Assembly (NCBI GenBank): GCA_013298025.1
Contig: JAAFJE010000002.1
Span: forward strand, 248,001 to 312,000
Source: Cytophagales bacterium
GTDB taxonomy: Bacteria; Bacteroidota; Bacteroidia; Cytophagales; Spirosomataceae
Length of the DNA: 64,000 nt
Direction: 5' to 3'
Each line of letters begins with the position of its first letter. The stretch's first letter is position 1. The notes below the pieces were generated by a model. It ran no database searches, was not told the origin of the DNA, and saw only the letters and a program-made list of their open reading frames with translations. The position numbers and the translations under genes are program-made. This document shows, piece by piece, positions 15,388 to 24,539 of the stretch.

Positions 15388-15423
15388 AAATCACCCGCCA
15401 CAGTTGCCTGTAACGGGTGATTT
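15388..15423 (-). terminator. Terminator of ahcY
   Basis: aaatcacccg (15388-15397) pairs with cgggtgattt (15414-15423). On the minus strand it is followed by a T-rich stretch. It lies 27 bp beyond the ahcY stop. Bases 15138-15387 contain no recognisable gene. Confidence 0.7.
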
Positions 15424-15449
15424 GCTCAACGCATAAACGTTCTTCAATC

Positions 15450-16766
15450 TTAATAACGGTAATGGTCTGCCTTAAATGGCCCTTCTGGCGTAACACCAAT
15501 GTACGCCGCTTGCTCTGGGTCTAAGGTATCTAACTTAGCACCGATATGAGCCAAGTGTAATTTTGCCACTTTTTCATCTAAATGCTTAGGCAAAATATAG
15601 ACTTGTTTTTCGTATTTCTCTGGATTCAACCACAATTCAAGTTGTGCTAACGTTTGGTTACAGAATGAGTTCGACATCACAAACGAAGGGTGGCCCATCG
15701 CACAGCCCAAGTTTACTAAACGACCTTCTGCCAATACGATAACTTCCTTGCCATCAATGTTGTACAAGTCCACTTGTGGTTTGATTTGTTCTTTTGTTGA
15801 GCCATAGTTGGCGTTCAACCAAGCCATATCAATTTCGTTATCGAAGTGACCAATGTTACATACAATAGCCTTGTCTTTCATGGCTTTGAAATGACGGTCA
15901 CGCACAATGTTGATGTTACCTGTAGCCGTTACAAAGATGTTGGCACGTGTAGCGGCTTCGTCCATCGTAACTACCTCAAAACCGTCCATCGCTGCTTGTA
16001 AAGCACAAATCGGGTCGATTTCGGTTACTAATACACGACAACCTGCACCACGCAACGATTCAGCCGAACCTTTACCTACATCGCCATAACCTGCCACTAC
16101 AGCCACTTTTCCAGCCAACATCAAATCGGTAGCACGACGGATGGCATCTACCAACGATTCTTTACAGCCGTATTTGTTATCAAATTTCGATTTTGTTACA
16201 GAGTCGTTTACGTTGATAGCAGGCAAATATAACGTGCCGTTTTTCAAACGCTCGTACAAACGGTGAACGCCCGTGGTTGTTTCTTCCGACAAGCCTTTGA
16301 TGCCTTCAATCAATTCTGGATAATTGTCGAAAACCATGTTGGTCAAGTCGCCACCATCGTCCAAAATCATGTTTAATGGCTTACGTTCTTCGCCAAAAAA
16401 CAAAGTTTGCTCGATACACCAGTTAAATTCTTCTTCGTTCATGCCTTTCCAAGCATATACTGGAATGCCTGCTGCCGCAATAGCCGCCGCAGCGTGGTCT
16501 TGCGTAGAGAAAATGTTGCAAGACGACCAAGTAACGTCTGCACCCAAGGCTACCAATGTTTCAATCAAAACAGCCGTTTGGATAGTCATGTGCAAGCATC
16601 CTGCGATACGAGCACCAGCCAAGGGCTTAGATTCGCCGTATTCGGCACGCAAGGCCATCAAACCTGGCATTTCGGCTTCGGCCAAACGAATTTCTTTACG
16701 ACCCCACTCTGCTAGGGCGATGTCTTTTACTTTGTACGGAATGTACGATTGTGTTGCAGTTGACAT
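15450..16766 (-). CDS. ahcY: Adenosylhomocysteinase
   Basis: 438 residues, the usual length for bacterial S-adenosylhomocysteine hydrolase, which splits SAH into adenosine and homocysteine with bound NAD and so recycles the product of methylation reactions. Visible family blocks are the N-terminal [12 protein letters not shown], the substrate segment [14 protein letters not shown], the NAD-binding [18 protein letters not shown] and GHFDNEIDM, and the C-terminal FKADHYRY ending with the conserved Tyr. The start at 16766 gives the family-typical N-terminus. No methionine-cycle genes are adjacent, so it appears monocistronic. Confidence 0.97.
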   Translation of the reverse strand: MSTATQSYIPYKVKDIALAEWGRKEIRLAEAEMPGLMALRAEYGESKPLAGARIAGCLHMTIQTAVLIETLVALGADVTWSSCNIFSTQDHAAAAIAAAGIPVYAWKGMNEEEFNWCIEQTLFFGEERKPLNMILDDGGDLTNMVFDNYPELIEGIKGLSEETTTGVHRLYERLKNGTLYLPAINVNDSVTKSKFDNKYGCKESLVDAIRRATDLMLAGKVAVVAGYGDVGKGSAESLRGAGCRVLVTEIDPICALQAAMDGFEVVTMDEAATRANIFVTATGNINIVRDRHFKAMKDKAIVCNIGHFDNEIDMAWLNANYGSTKEQIKPQVDLYNIDGKEVIVLAEGRLVNLGCAMGHPSFVMSNSFCNQTLAQLELWLNPEKYEKQVYILPKHLDEKVAKLHLAHIGAKLDTLDPEQAAYIGVTPEGPFKADHYRY

Positions 16767-16873
16767 TATGAATTGACTTTTATTTCGTTGTTAGTTGTTG
16801 GCTATCATGTATTTTCACATTCCTACACACCTAATGATAAATAGCTGTAAATGTGCATATTACTAAAAAGGCA

Positions 16874-16909
16874 ACAAAAAAAGATACTTTTATTGATAAG
16901 TGTACAAAA
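16874..16909 (-). promoter_or_regulatory. Possible Bacteroidota promoter for ahcY
   Basis: On the minus strand TTTTG, an 18-base spacer and TATCTTTTTTTG resemble the Bacteroidota -33 (TTG) and -7 (TAnnTTTG) elements, about 110 bp before ahcY. The match is by eye and the region is AT-rich, so chance is possible. Confidence 0.3.
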
Positions 16910-17351
16910 TTACAGGGTTTTTCTAAGATTTTAAAAATTATACCACAAATCATTTGCAAACAGGCTTATATTTAGATAATATCTATAAAATAATTTGTTT
17001 TTAAGAAAAATTTATCTAAAAATCTTCTTAAAAAAGAGATTAAAACCTTTTGGTCAAGTAGCCAACGCCCTGCCTGCTACATTTTTTCGATATTTCTCAA
17101 AATATACCTATAGAAAGTTTGTTTTGAGCGAAAGAAAGATTGACGGATAAAACCGTACAGAAATGCAAGCCTTATACAAGATTATTGCCTCAATTTCACT
17201 CTCATTAAAAACTATGATAGCTTTGGGGCCAATACCCCTAAGCATGATGTATTTTCGTAAAGCAACAAGCACCAACAAGTCGATGAGTTGTTGGTGCTTG
17301 CTTGCCTTTGTCTTTTGCAAAAATTTCCAATTTTCTATTTCAATTCATTTT
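16910..17351. other. Intergenic region between divergent ahcY and CBM9-like gene
   Basis: AT-rich, no gene seen. An open frame extends the CBM9-like gene leftward to 17163, but the extension has no signal peptide and no family character, so it is treated as leader DNA. Confidence 0.5.
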
Positions 17352-18416
17352 ATGTTTAAAAAACTCTGCTTGGTTGCCTTGGTAAGTTTTACTACGGCCC
17401 AACTCGTTGCACAAGCACCTGCAACGCCAGCCCAATATGTCTGTTATCAAACGAATCGTCCGCTGGTACTGGATGGAAAACTCGACGAAGCCGATTGGCA
17501 AAAAGCTCCTTGGACAAGCCTTTTTGTGGACATTGAAGGCGATAAAAAGCCCAAACCGTCCTTGGCAACCAAAGCCAAACTGCTATGGGATGACCAGTAT
17601 TTGTACATTGCCGCTCAACTCGAAGAACCGCATATTTGGGCGTATCAGGGCAAAAAAGACCAAATTGTGTATCTTGAAAACGATTTTGAAGTATTTATCG
17701 ACCCCGATGGCGACGGGCATAATTACTTTGAACTCGAAATCAATGCCCGCAACAATACCTTCGATTTATTTCTGCCCAAACCCTACCGCAATGGTGGCGA
17801 TGCCCTGATTGGCTGGGACATCAAGGGGCTTCGTACCGCAGTGCATCTACAAGGAAGCCTCAACAACGTCCAAGATAAAGACCAACAATGGACGCTCGAA
17901 ATGGCCTTGCCGTTCAGTGCGTTGGGCTTGGGCATGAACCCGCAAGCACCCCAACAGAACAGTTTTTGGCGTATCAATTTTTCCCGTGTACAATGGCAAC
18001 ACGTCGTAGAAAACGGGATGTATAAACGAAAAAAGAATCCTTCGGGCGAAGGTTTTTTACCAGAAAATAACTGGGTGTGGTCGGCACAAGGCTTGATAGA
18101 TATGCACCTGCCTAATTATTGGGGCTATGTGTTTTTTACTAATCAAAAAATTGGTAATGAAGCCATTACCTTTCAATTGCCTACCGACGAAACGGCAAAA
18201 AAATACCTTTGGCAAGTATATTTTGCCGAAAAAGCCTATTTCCAACAACACCGTACTTATACCAATAACTGGAGCGACCTAGGTATTTCGCCAAGTGCTT
18301 TTGCCCCTTATACGATACAAATAGAATACAGCAAAAATAGCTTTGTTCTTAGCACAAAAGCCGAGCAAGGCATTTGGCAATTGACCCATGACGCATGGCT
18401 CACCAAGCAAAAATAA
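17352..18416 (+). CDS. Secreted CBM9-like carbohydrate-binding protein
   Basis: 354 residues from the ATG at 17352, chosen for its signal peptide (MFKKLCLVALVSFTTAQLVAQ). The mature part begins with the CBM9-like pattern: LVLDGKLDEADWQKAPWT, then AKLLWDDQYLYIAAQLEEP and NDFEVFIDPDGDGHNYFELEINA. Such proteins bind sugars or sugar-like ligands at the cell surface and are frequent beside glycoside hydrolases in Bacteroidota. It is followed 28 bp downstream by a predicted glycoside hydrolase on the same strand, suggesting an operon. Confidence 0.85.
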   Translation: MFKKLCLVALVSFTTAQLVAQAPATPAQYVCYQTNRPLVLDGKLDEADWQKAPWTSLFVDIEGDKKPKPSLATKAKLLWDDQYLYIAAQLEEPHIWAYQGKKDQIVYLENDFEVFIDPDGDGHNYFELEINARNNTFDLFLPKPYRNGGDALIGWDIKGLRTAVHLQGSLNNVQDKDQQWTLEMALPFSALGLGMNPQAPQQNSFWRINFSRVQWQHVVENGMYKRKKNPSGEGFLPENNWVWSAQGLIDMHLPNYWGYVFFTNQKIGNEAITFQLPTDETAKKYLWQVYFAEKAYFQQHRTYTNNWSDLGISPSAFAPYTIQIEYSKNSFVLSTKAEQGIWQLTHDAWLTKQK

Positions 18417-18444
18417 AACGCATCAACTTACCGAAAACACTTCC

Positions 18445-19524
18445 ATGAAAAAACGTACCTTTCTCAAACAGCTTGGCATTGGCTCGTTGGCCTTGAGCGA
18501 AATGAGTCTTAAACCTGCGTCTGTTCCGCAAAATGCCCCGAAACCCACGAAACGAAAAATTTGGGTTTGGGTCAATCCGCAACATGGTGAAGCAACCAGC
18601 GTTTTGCAAGAACGCTACCAACAAATGAAAGCCCACGGCATCACAGGCATCTTCTTTGAAGCCGACGACCAAGCCCATTTTACGATAGCCAAACAACAAG
18701 GTTTAGAAACACATCGTTGGATTTGGACGATGAACCGTGGCGAAGAAAGCCTGCGAAAAGCCCATCCTGAATGGTACGCCGTGAGCCGTAAGGGCGATTC
18801 TTGTGCAACCAAACCACCTTATGTTGATTATTACCGTTGGCTTTGTCCGTCGAAACCCGAAGTAAAAGCTTATTTAGAAAACATCGTCAAAACCGAACTT
18901 AGTAAGCCGTATGTAGATGGCATTCACCTCGATTATGTGCGGTATTGCGATGTGATTTTACCACAAAATTTATGGAAAAATTACGGCATCAAGCAAAACC
19001 AAGAATTGCCCGAATACGATTTTTGCTATTGCGAAACTTGTCGTAACAACTTCAAAGCACAAAAAGGCATTGATATTTTGGCAGAAGAAAACCCCGACCA
19101 AAATTTATCTTGGCGAAAATTCCGTTACGACAACATCAGTCGCATTGTGAATCATTTGGCACAAACGGCGGCCAGTTTTAAAAAGCCCATCACGGCGGCC
19201 GTTTTCCCTACGCCAGAAGTTGCCAAACGCATTGTACGACAAGATTGGGTCAATTGGAACTTATCGGGTGTTTGTCCGATGATTTACCATAAATTTTACA
19301 AAGAAGACGTAGCATGGATTGGCGATGCTGTAGAAGAAGGCGTAAAAGCTTTGCATGGCAAATTTCCCTTGTATGCAGGCTTATTTTTACCCGATTTTGA
19401 AAATGATGCACAACTCAAACAAGGCATTCAATTGGCACTACAAAAAGGAGCGTCGGGCGTTTCGTTGTTTGGGAATGTAGATGCACGAGTTTTGCAAGTA
19501 CTGAAAGAAAGCCTAAAAGCTTAA
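18445..19524 (+). CDS. GHL10-like glycoside hydrolase, exported
   Basis: 359 residues from the ATG at 18445. The N-terminus MKKRTFLKQLGIGSLAL is a Tat-like leader (KRTFLK in place of RRxFLK), so export is likely. The body follows the GHL10 (DUF187/YngK-like) TIM-barrel pattern: WVWVNPQHGEATSVLQERYQ, the substrate-side WYAVSRKGDS, and PYVDGIHLDYVRYCD, which carries the conserved Asp/Tyr/Arg cluster. The substrate is unknown. It is translated just after the CBM9-like gene, so the pair probably works on the same surface glycan. Confidence 0.8.
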   Translation: MKKRTFLKQLGIGSLALSEMSLKPASVPQNAPKPTKRKIWVWVNPQHGEATSVLQERYQQMKAHGITGIFFEADDQAHFTIAKQQGLETHRWIWTMNRGEESLRKAHPEWYAVSRKGDSCATKPPYVDYYRWLCPSKPEVKAYLENIVKTELSKPYVDGIHLDYVRYCDVILPQNLWKNYGIKQNQELPEYDFCYCETCRNNFKAQKGIDILAEENPDQNLSWRKFRYDNISRIVNHLAQTAASFKKPITAAVFPTPEVAKRIVRQDWVNWNLSGVCPMIYHKFYKEDVAWIGDAVEEGVKALHGKFPLYAGLFLPDFENDAQLKQGIQLALQKGASGVSLFGNVDARVLQVLKESLKA

Positions 19525-19541
19525 CCATCAATAAAAGCCAC

Positions 19542-19590
19542 AAGCGAATAACCTAACTAAAGCATTGATTATTAGCGAGGTTATTCGCTT
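19542..19590 (+). terminator. Terminator after the CBM9/GHL10 pair
   Basis: aagcgaataacct (19542-19554) and its complement aggttattcgctt (19578-19590) form a perfect 13-bp stem just past the stop. Confidence 0.65.
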
Positions 19591-20105
19591 TGTGCTTTAT
19601 GAATAAGTTGCTTCAACTTAGGCAATACAACAGCAACTTATCTAATTTTTTAGGGGAACAATAAGTACGACAATTAAGCGTTTATACTTAAAATTCAAAG
19701 GAAAAGAAGTAGCGTTGAATACTTTAATATTTGGTGGTCTGTGGATAACAGAGATAAGTCTAGTGCTATTTTTACTAAAATCAAAACAAAAAAGGTATAA
19801 TTATAAGAGCGTCAAATCTCTTCCATTAAAGTTGACCTTTATTTGATTTTATTTGTATTTTTTCAATATACCATTTACCTTTATTCCTTCTTACTCCCTC
19901 TTTATAAAGCCATAAGCCTTGTAAGTAATTTTACCAATATTGTATTCTTTTGTTTTGAAACAATTTTCGTCTATATTTTATCAGTAAAAACGCTGTTGAC
20001 AACTATTATCTACCGTTCACAAACCATTACTTTTTATATAAAGCTCTCAATACAAATAACTTACCCAAATAATCATTATAACATCAATTAAAACCTAAAT
20101 TAATT
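19591..20105. other. AT-rich intergenic region
   Basis: 515 bp without a convincing gene. An 82-residue hydrophobic frame at 19843 lacks a family or a convincing start and is treated as chance. Confidence 0.5.
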
Positions 20106-20573
20106 ATGAAGACACATATCGTTTTTACCTACTCTCTAGCTATTTTCTTGTTGGTTTATCTCTTAGCATCATCAGGTTGCCAACCTTGTAAAAATGCCAC
20201 CCCCCTACCACTCAAACAAAAATGGAAGCTAGTAAAAGTAATATCAAAAAGGCAAGCTTCTATTGCATTCAATAGTGATGAGGTACTTGTGTTCGATACC
20301 GACCCAACACACAGCACTCACTATGAACAAATTTACCTCAACCAAGTACTTGACCACAGCACAAGCCTTGCCAGCTCAAAGATATTAGGCGAATTGGTCG
20401 ATTGCAAAAGCACAACAGTAGGCAGTGTCACAATTGAATACCCCGACGGACGCTTCAGAAAATATACCTTTGTAATAGATAACCCCACTTCGATGGAAGC
20501 CACAGGCTATGTAAACAAACTAGGAGGAAGTGCTGATACTTTACAGTATTTTTACGAACGTATTCCCAACTAA
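20106..20573 (+). CDS. Small lipoprotein of unknown function
   Basis: 155 residues. The N-terminal hydrophobic segment ends in a lipobox (LLASSGC, Cys at residue 25), so the mature protein should be lipid-anchored. The rest (KQKWKLVKVISKR..., then FDTDPTHSTHYEQIY and a C-terminal YFYERIPN) has the beta-rich look of lipocalin-like small Bacteroidota lipoproteins (WKLV start, ending in YxRI), but the match is not firm. It stands alone, with long spacers on both sides. Confidence 0.7.
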   Translation: MKTHIVFTYSLAIFLLVYLLASSGCQPCKNATPLPLKQKWKLVKVISKRQASIAFNSDEVLVFDTDPTHSTHYEQIYLNQVLDHSTSLASSKILGELVDCKSTTVGSVTIEYPDGRFRKYTFVIDNPTSMEATGYVNKLGGSADTLQYFYERIPN

Positions 20574-20960
20574 AAAGGCATTGAGGCTTGTATTGGGGAT
20601 TGAAAAATAATACTCTACAAAGATTCTTCTACATTGTTTTTTGATTGCGGATGTAACGTTGGTAAAACACTTTTGTAAAATTAAGCTGAGATAGTTTGGA
20701 TAAAACAAAGGCATTTCCCTCAATTCCGCAGTCAAAAATTCAATATCAATAAACATAAACACACATTCAAGCCAACTTTAGAACACCACAATACTCTTAT
20801 TATTAATACATTACACCCGAAAACAACCGCACAAAACCCAACACTTACACTTATCTCCTTTCCTATCAGGGCATTTCCAGTAAAAATCCGTAATTTTGCA
20901 AAAATTTTTAAGCAGCAAAGCCCAACGCTTTGTTTAACGCTTTTTACATTACAACAAACA
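20574..20960. other. Leader region of leuS
   Basis: 387 bp with no gene. No leader peptide, T-box or clear terminator hairpin was recognised. Confidence 0.4.
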
Positions 20961-23774
20961 ATGTCGGCAGAATATAATTTTAGAGCAGTAGAGCAAAAAT
21001 GGCGTAAGTTTTGGGACGAAAACCAAACGTACAAAACAGGTATTGACACCAGCAAACCCAAATATTATGTATTGGATATGTTCCCCTATCCATCAGGTGC
21101 AGGCTTGCACGTAGGGCATCCACTAGGCTATATCGCCAGTGATATTGTAAGTCGCTACCGTCGCCTCAAAGGATTTAATGTATTGCATCCGATGGGCTTC
21201 GACTCTTTTGGTTTACCTGCCGAGCAGTATGCCATCCAAACGGGTCAACATCCTGCCATTACGACCGAAGAAAACATTGCTACTTATATCCGCCAATTGA
21301 AACAATTGGGCTTTAGCTACGACTGGTCACGTGAGGTACGTACCTCAGACGCATCGTTTTACAAATGGACGCAATGGATTTTTATGCAGTTGTTTAATCA
21401 TTATTATGATAAAACAGCCGATAAAGCCTTGCCTATTAGCCAATTGACCGAGCGTTTTGCCCAAGAAGGCAACGCCCTTGTGAAAGCTGCTTGCGACGAA
21501 GATACGCCAATATTTTCGGCAGAGGAATGGAATGCCATGAGCGAAGAGGCCCAACAAACACTTTTGTTGAAATACCGCCTAACATTCCCTGATGAATCGG
21601 TGGTAAACTGGTGTCCTGCTTTAGGAACAGTATTGGCAAACGACGAAGTAAAAGACGGCGTTTCTGAGCGTGGGGGCTATCCGGTAGAGCAGAAAAAAAT
21701 GAAACAATGGGCGATGCGTATTACGGCTTATGCCGATAGACTCATCGACGGCTTGAACGAGGTAGATTGGTCGGAAGCCATCAAAGAACAACAACGCAAC
21801 TGGATTGGTCGCTCGCAAGGAGCATCGGTTCGTTTCAAAGTAGAACGCAGCACTGTAAGCGAACAAGCCCCCGAATACATCGAAGTATTTACCACACGTG
21901 TCGATACCATTTATGGCGTAAGCTTTATGGTGATTGCGCCCGAGCACGACTATGTGCCGTACATTACGACCGAAGCCCAAAAGGCCGAAGTAGAAGCGTA
22001 TGTCAATTGGGCTAAATCTCGTTCGGAATTAGACCGTGTATCGGAAGTGAAAAAAGTATCAGGAGCGTTTACGGGTAGTTATGTAATCAATCCGTTCAAC
22101 GACGAAAAAGTACCTATTTTCTTGGCCGACTATGTATTGGCTGGCTATGGCACAGGTGCCGTGATGGGCGTACCTTCGGGCGACCAACGTGACTGGAATT
22201 TTGCTACGCATTTCAACTTGCCTATTATTCCAGTATTAGATGCCCAAAAAGACATTGAGCAACAAGCCGACAATACCAAAGAAGGCAAGTACATCAATTC
22301 GGGTATTATCAATGGCATGACGTACAAAGAAGCTACGGCTACGTTGATTGCATGGCTAGAAGAAAAAGGCTTGGGCAAGGGCAAAACGCAATTCCGTATG
22401 CGTAATGCCGTATTTAGCCGTCAGCGTTATTGGGGCGAACCAGTGCCTGTGTATTTCAAAGATGGTTTGCCTTATTTGATTCAGGAAAGCGAATTGCCAT
22501 TAGAATTGCCAGCGATTGATAAATATTTGCCTACCGAAACGGGCGAGCCTCCGCTTGGTAGAGCAAGCAATTGGAAATACCAAGACCAATACGAATACGA
22601 ATTGAGTACGATGCCCGGCTGGGCGGGTTCGTCGTGGTATTGGTACCGCTACATGGATGCCCACAACAACGAAGCCTTTGCAAGCCAAGAGGCCATCAAC
22701 TACTGGAAAGCCGTTGATTTGTACATCGGTGGTTCAGAACACGCCACGGGTCACTTGCTGTACAGCCGTTTTTGGAATAAATTCTTGAAAGATTTGGGCT
22801 TAGTACCCGAAGAAGAATTTGCCAAAAAATTGATTAACCAAGGCATGATTCAAGGGCGTTCCAACTTTGTATATCGTGTAAAATCGTCGGTTGGAGAAGG
22901 CAAAAAACCGTTATTTGTTTCGGCTGGCTTAAAAGAGCAATACGAAATTACACCTTTGCACGTGGACGTAAACATTGTACACAACGAAGTGCTAGACCTT
23001 GAGGCATTTAAGGCTTGGCGTAGCGATTTTGCAGAAGCTGAATTTATCTTAGAAGATGGCAAATATATTTGCGGCGTAGAGGTAGAAAAAATGTCGAAAT
23101 CGAAATACAACGTCGTAAATCCAGATGTGTTGGTTGACCGAGTAGGCGCCGATACCTTGCGTGTGTATGAGATGTTTTTAGGGCCATTGGAACAAGCCAA
23201 ACCTTGGAATACCAATGGCATGGATGGTTCGTTTAGATTTGTGAAAAAGATTTGGCGTTTGTTCTACGACGAGCAAGGCCGTTGGAAAGTAACCAACGAT
23301 ACCCCAAGCAAGGACGAGTACAAAGTATTGCACGCAGCCATCAAGAAAGTAGAAGACGATTTAGAGCGTTATTCGTTCAATACGGTGGTATCTACCTTGA
23401 TGATTTGTGTCAATGAATTAAGTTCGTTGAAATGTGCCAAACAAGCCATTCTTGAGCAGTTGGTGGTATTGCTTTCGCCTTATACGCCACACTTAGCCGA
23501 AGAATTGTGGGCTTTGTTGGGGCATGAAGCAGGCACTGTGTCGCAAGCCCAATTCCCAGCGTTTGATGCTTCGTATTTGGTTGAAGCCAATTTTGAATAT
23601 CCTATTTCAATCAATGGTAAAGTACGTACCAATATCGCTTTTGCCGTAGATGCCCAGCCTACTACCATTCAAGAAGGCGTATTGGCAAGCGAAGTGGTAC
23701 AAAAATGGCTCGATGGCAAACAACCCAAAAAGGTCATTGTTGTGCCAAAACGCATCGTGAATATTGTGATATAA
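20961..23774 (+). CDS. leuS: Leucyl-tRNA synthetase
   Basis: 937 residues, class I aminoacyl-tRNA synthetase charging tRNA-Leu. The HIGH-type motif is HVGH (residues 50-53, in FPYPSGAGLHVGHPLG) and KMSKS is at residues 710-714. The large editing (CP1) domain between them contains GTGAVMGVPSGDQRDWNFA. The C-terminal anticodon-binding domain includes LSPYTPHLAEELW. An inserted segment before KMSKS (about residues 620-700, with GRSNFVYRVKSS) is longer than in Escherichia coli, as seen in Bacteroidota enzymes. The ATG at 20961 begins the conserved MSAEYNFRAVEQKW. Confidence 0.98.
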   Translation: MSAEYNFRAVEQKWRKFWDENQTYKTGIDTSKPKYYVLDMFPYPSGAGLHVGHPLGYIASDIVSRYRRLKGFNVLHPMGFDSFGLPAEQYAIQTGQHPAITTEENIATYIRQLKQLGFSYDWSREVRTSDASFYKWTQWIFMQLFNHYYDKTADKALPISQLTERFAQEGNALVKAACDEDTPIFSAEEWNAMSEEAQQTLLLKYRLTFPDESVVNWCPALGTVLANDEVKDGVSERGGYPVEQKKMKQWAMRITAYADRLIDGLNEVDWSEAIKEQQRNWIGRSQGASVRFKVERSTVSEQAPEYIEVFTTRVDTIYGVSFMVIAPEHDYVPYITTEAQKAEVEAYVNWAKSRSELDRVSEVKKVSGAFTGSYVINPFNDEKVPIFLADYVLAGYGTGAVMGVPSGDQRDWNFATHFNLPIIPVLDAQKDIEQQADNTKEGKYINSGIINGMTYKEATATLIAWLEEKGLGKGKTQFRMRNAVFSRQRYWGEPVPVYFKDGLPYLIQESELPLELPAIDKYLPTETGEPPLGRASNWKYQDQYEYELSTMPGWAGSSWYWYRYMDAHNNEAFASQEAINYWKAVDLYIGGSEHATGHLLYSRFWNKFLKDLGLVPEEEFAKKLINQGMIQGRSNFVYRVKSSVGEGKKPLFVSAGLKEQYEITPLHVDVNIVHNEVLDLEAFKAWRSDFAEAEFILEDGKYICGVEVEKMSKSKYNVVNPDVLVDRVGADTLRVYEMFLGPLEQAKPWNTNGMDGSFRFVKKIWRLFYDEQGRWKVTNDTPSKDEYKVLHAAIKKVEDDLERYSFNTVVSTLMICVNELSSLKCAKQAILEQLVVLLSPYTPHLAEELWALLGHEAGTVSQAQFPAFDASYLVEANFEYPISINGKVRTNIAFAVDAQPTTIQEGVLASEVVQKWLDGKQPKKVIVVPKRIVNIVI

Positions 23775-23790
23775 ATTGTGCGTTTCGTAT

Positions 23791-23928
23791 TTCCGTAGAG
23801 ACGATGCACCGCATCGTCTTATTGAAGGATGAGATGAAGGAATTTAATGTGTTTTGAAAAATATACCAAAAATTTCACGATTCACCCATTTAATTCATAA
23901 GACGATGCGGTGCATCGGCTCTACGGAA
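23791..23928. repeat. MITE-like palindromic element
   Basis: The 30-bp arms at 23791-23820 and 23899-23928 are inverted copies with one mismatch, and each arm holds its own palindrome (gacgatgc and gcatcgtc). The 78-bp centre has no gene. This is the structure of a non-autonomous or REP-like element placed between leuS and the DinB-like gene. Confidence 0.75.
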
Positions 23929-23953
23929 TTTATCATTTACTCTATCTTCAATC

Positions 23954-24475
23954 ATGGAAAAACTGCAATATCCTATCGGCAAATGGAATCCACCCACGTC
24001 GTTTTCTTGGGAAGAAATTCAAGCCAATATCGAAATACTCAAAAGTATTCCGGCTGCTTATAAAACATTAACAGCCGATTTATCGGAACAAGATTTGCAA
24101 AAACAATACCGTGTAGGCAGTTGGACTGTACAGCAGATCGTCAATCATGTAGCCGATACGCATATTTTGCATTACATTCGTTTTAAACACAGCCTTACCG
24201 AAAGCAACGTCAAAGGCGTGGTAGCAAACATCGACGCTTGGGCAAATTTGACCGAAGCCCAAACCGCTCCTATCGAATATTCGCTTACCTTGCTCGAAGG
24301 CATTCATCAACGTTGGGGACATTTATTGAGCAATATGTCGCCCGAAGATTTCGAGAAAGGGTATTATCATCCCATGCGAAAAGTATATGTAAACCTTAGC
24401 GATGGGCTACACATGGGCATTTGGCACGGGCAACACCATTTGGCTCATATCAAACTGGCATTAGGAGTACAATAA
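23954..24475 (+). CDS. DinB/YfiT-like putative metal-dependent hydrolase
   Basis: 173 residues of the DinB superfamily, closest in pattern to YfiT/BstA. The N-terminus LQYPIGKWNPP is typical of that branch. SWTVQQIVNHVADTH carries the first His, and GLHMGIWHGQHHLAHIKLAL carries the C-terminal HxxxH, giving the three-His metal site of the four-helix fold. Some relatives are thiol (bacillithiol) S-transferases; the substrate here is not known. It stands alone and ends at a bidirectional terminator shared with the fucosidase gene. Confidence 0.85.
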   Translation: MEKLQYPIGKWNPPTSFSWEEIQANIEILKSIPAAYKTLTADLSEQDLQKQYRVGSWTVQQIVNHVADTHILHYIRFKHSLTESNVKGVVANIDAWANLTEAQTAPIEYSLTLLEGIHQRWGHLLSNMSPEDFEKGYYHPMRKVYVNLSDGLHMGIWHGQHHLAHIKLALGVQ

Positions 24476-24481
24476 AGCAAA

Positions 24482-24519
24482 AAGCTACCACAATAGCCTT
24501 AAAACTATCGTGGTAGCTT
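24482..24519. terminator. Bidirectional terminator
   Basis: aagctaccacaatag (24482-24496) and ctatcgtggtagctt (24505-24519) form a 15-bp stem with one mismatch between the converging DinB-like and fucosidase genes. Confidence 0.7.
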
Positions 24520-24539
24520 CAAACAAAGAAAGCTATGTA

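Noticed and set aside
17163-17351. N-terminal extension of the CBM9-like protein
   Set aside because: The internal ATG at 17352 begins a proper signal peptide; the extension would bury it.
19843-20091. 82-residue hydrophobic plus-strand frame before the small lipoprotein
   Set aside because: Low-complexity AT-rich coding with no family or start support.
20574-20960. T-box or amino-acid leader in front of leuS
   Set aside because: No conserved T-box sequence, terminator pair or leucine-rich leader peptide seen; T-boxes are also not expected in this phylum.
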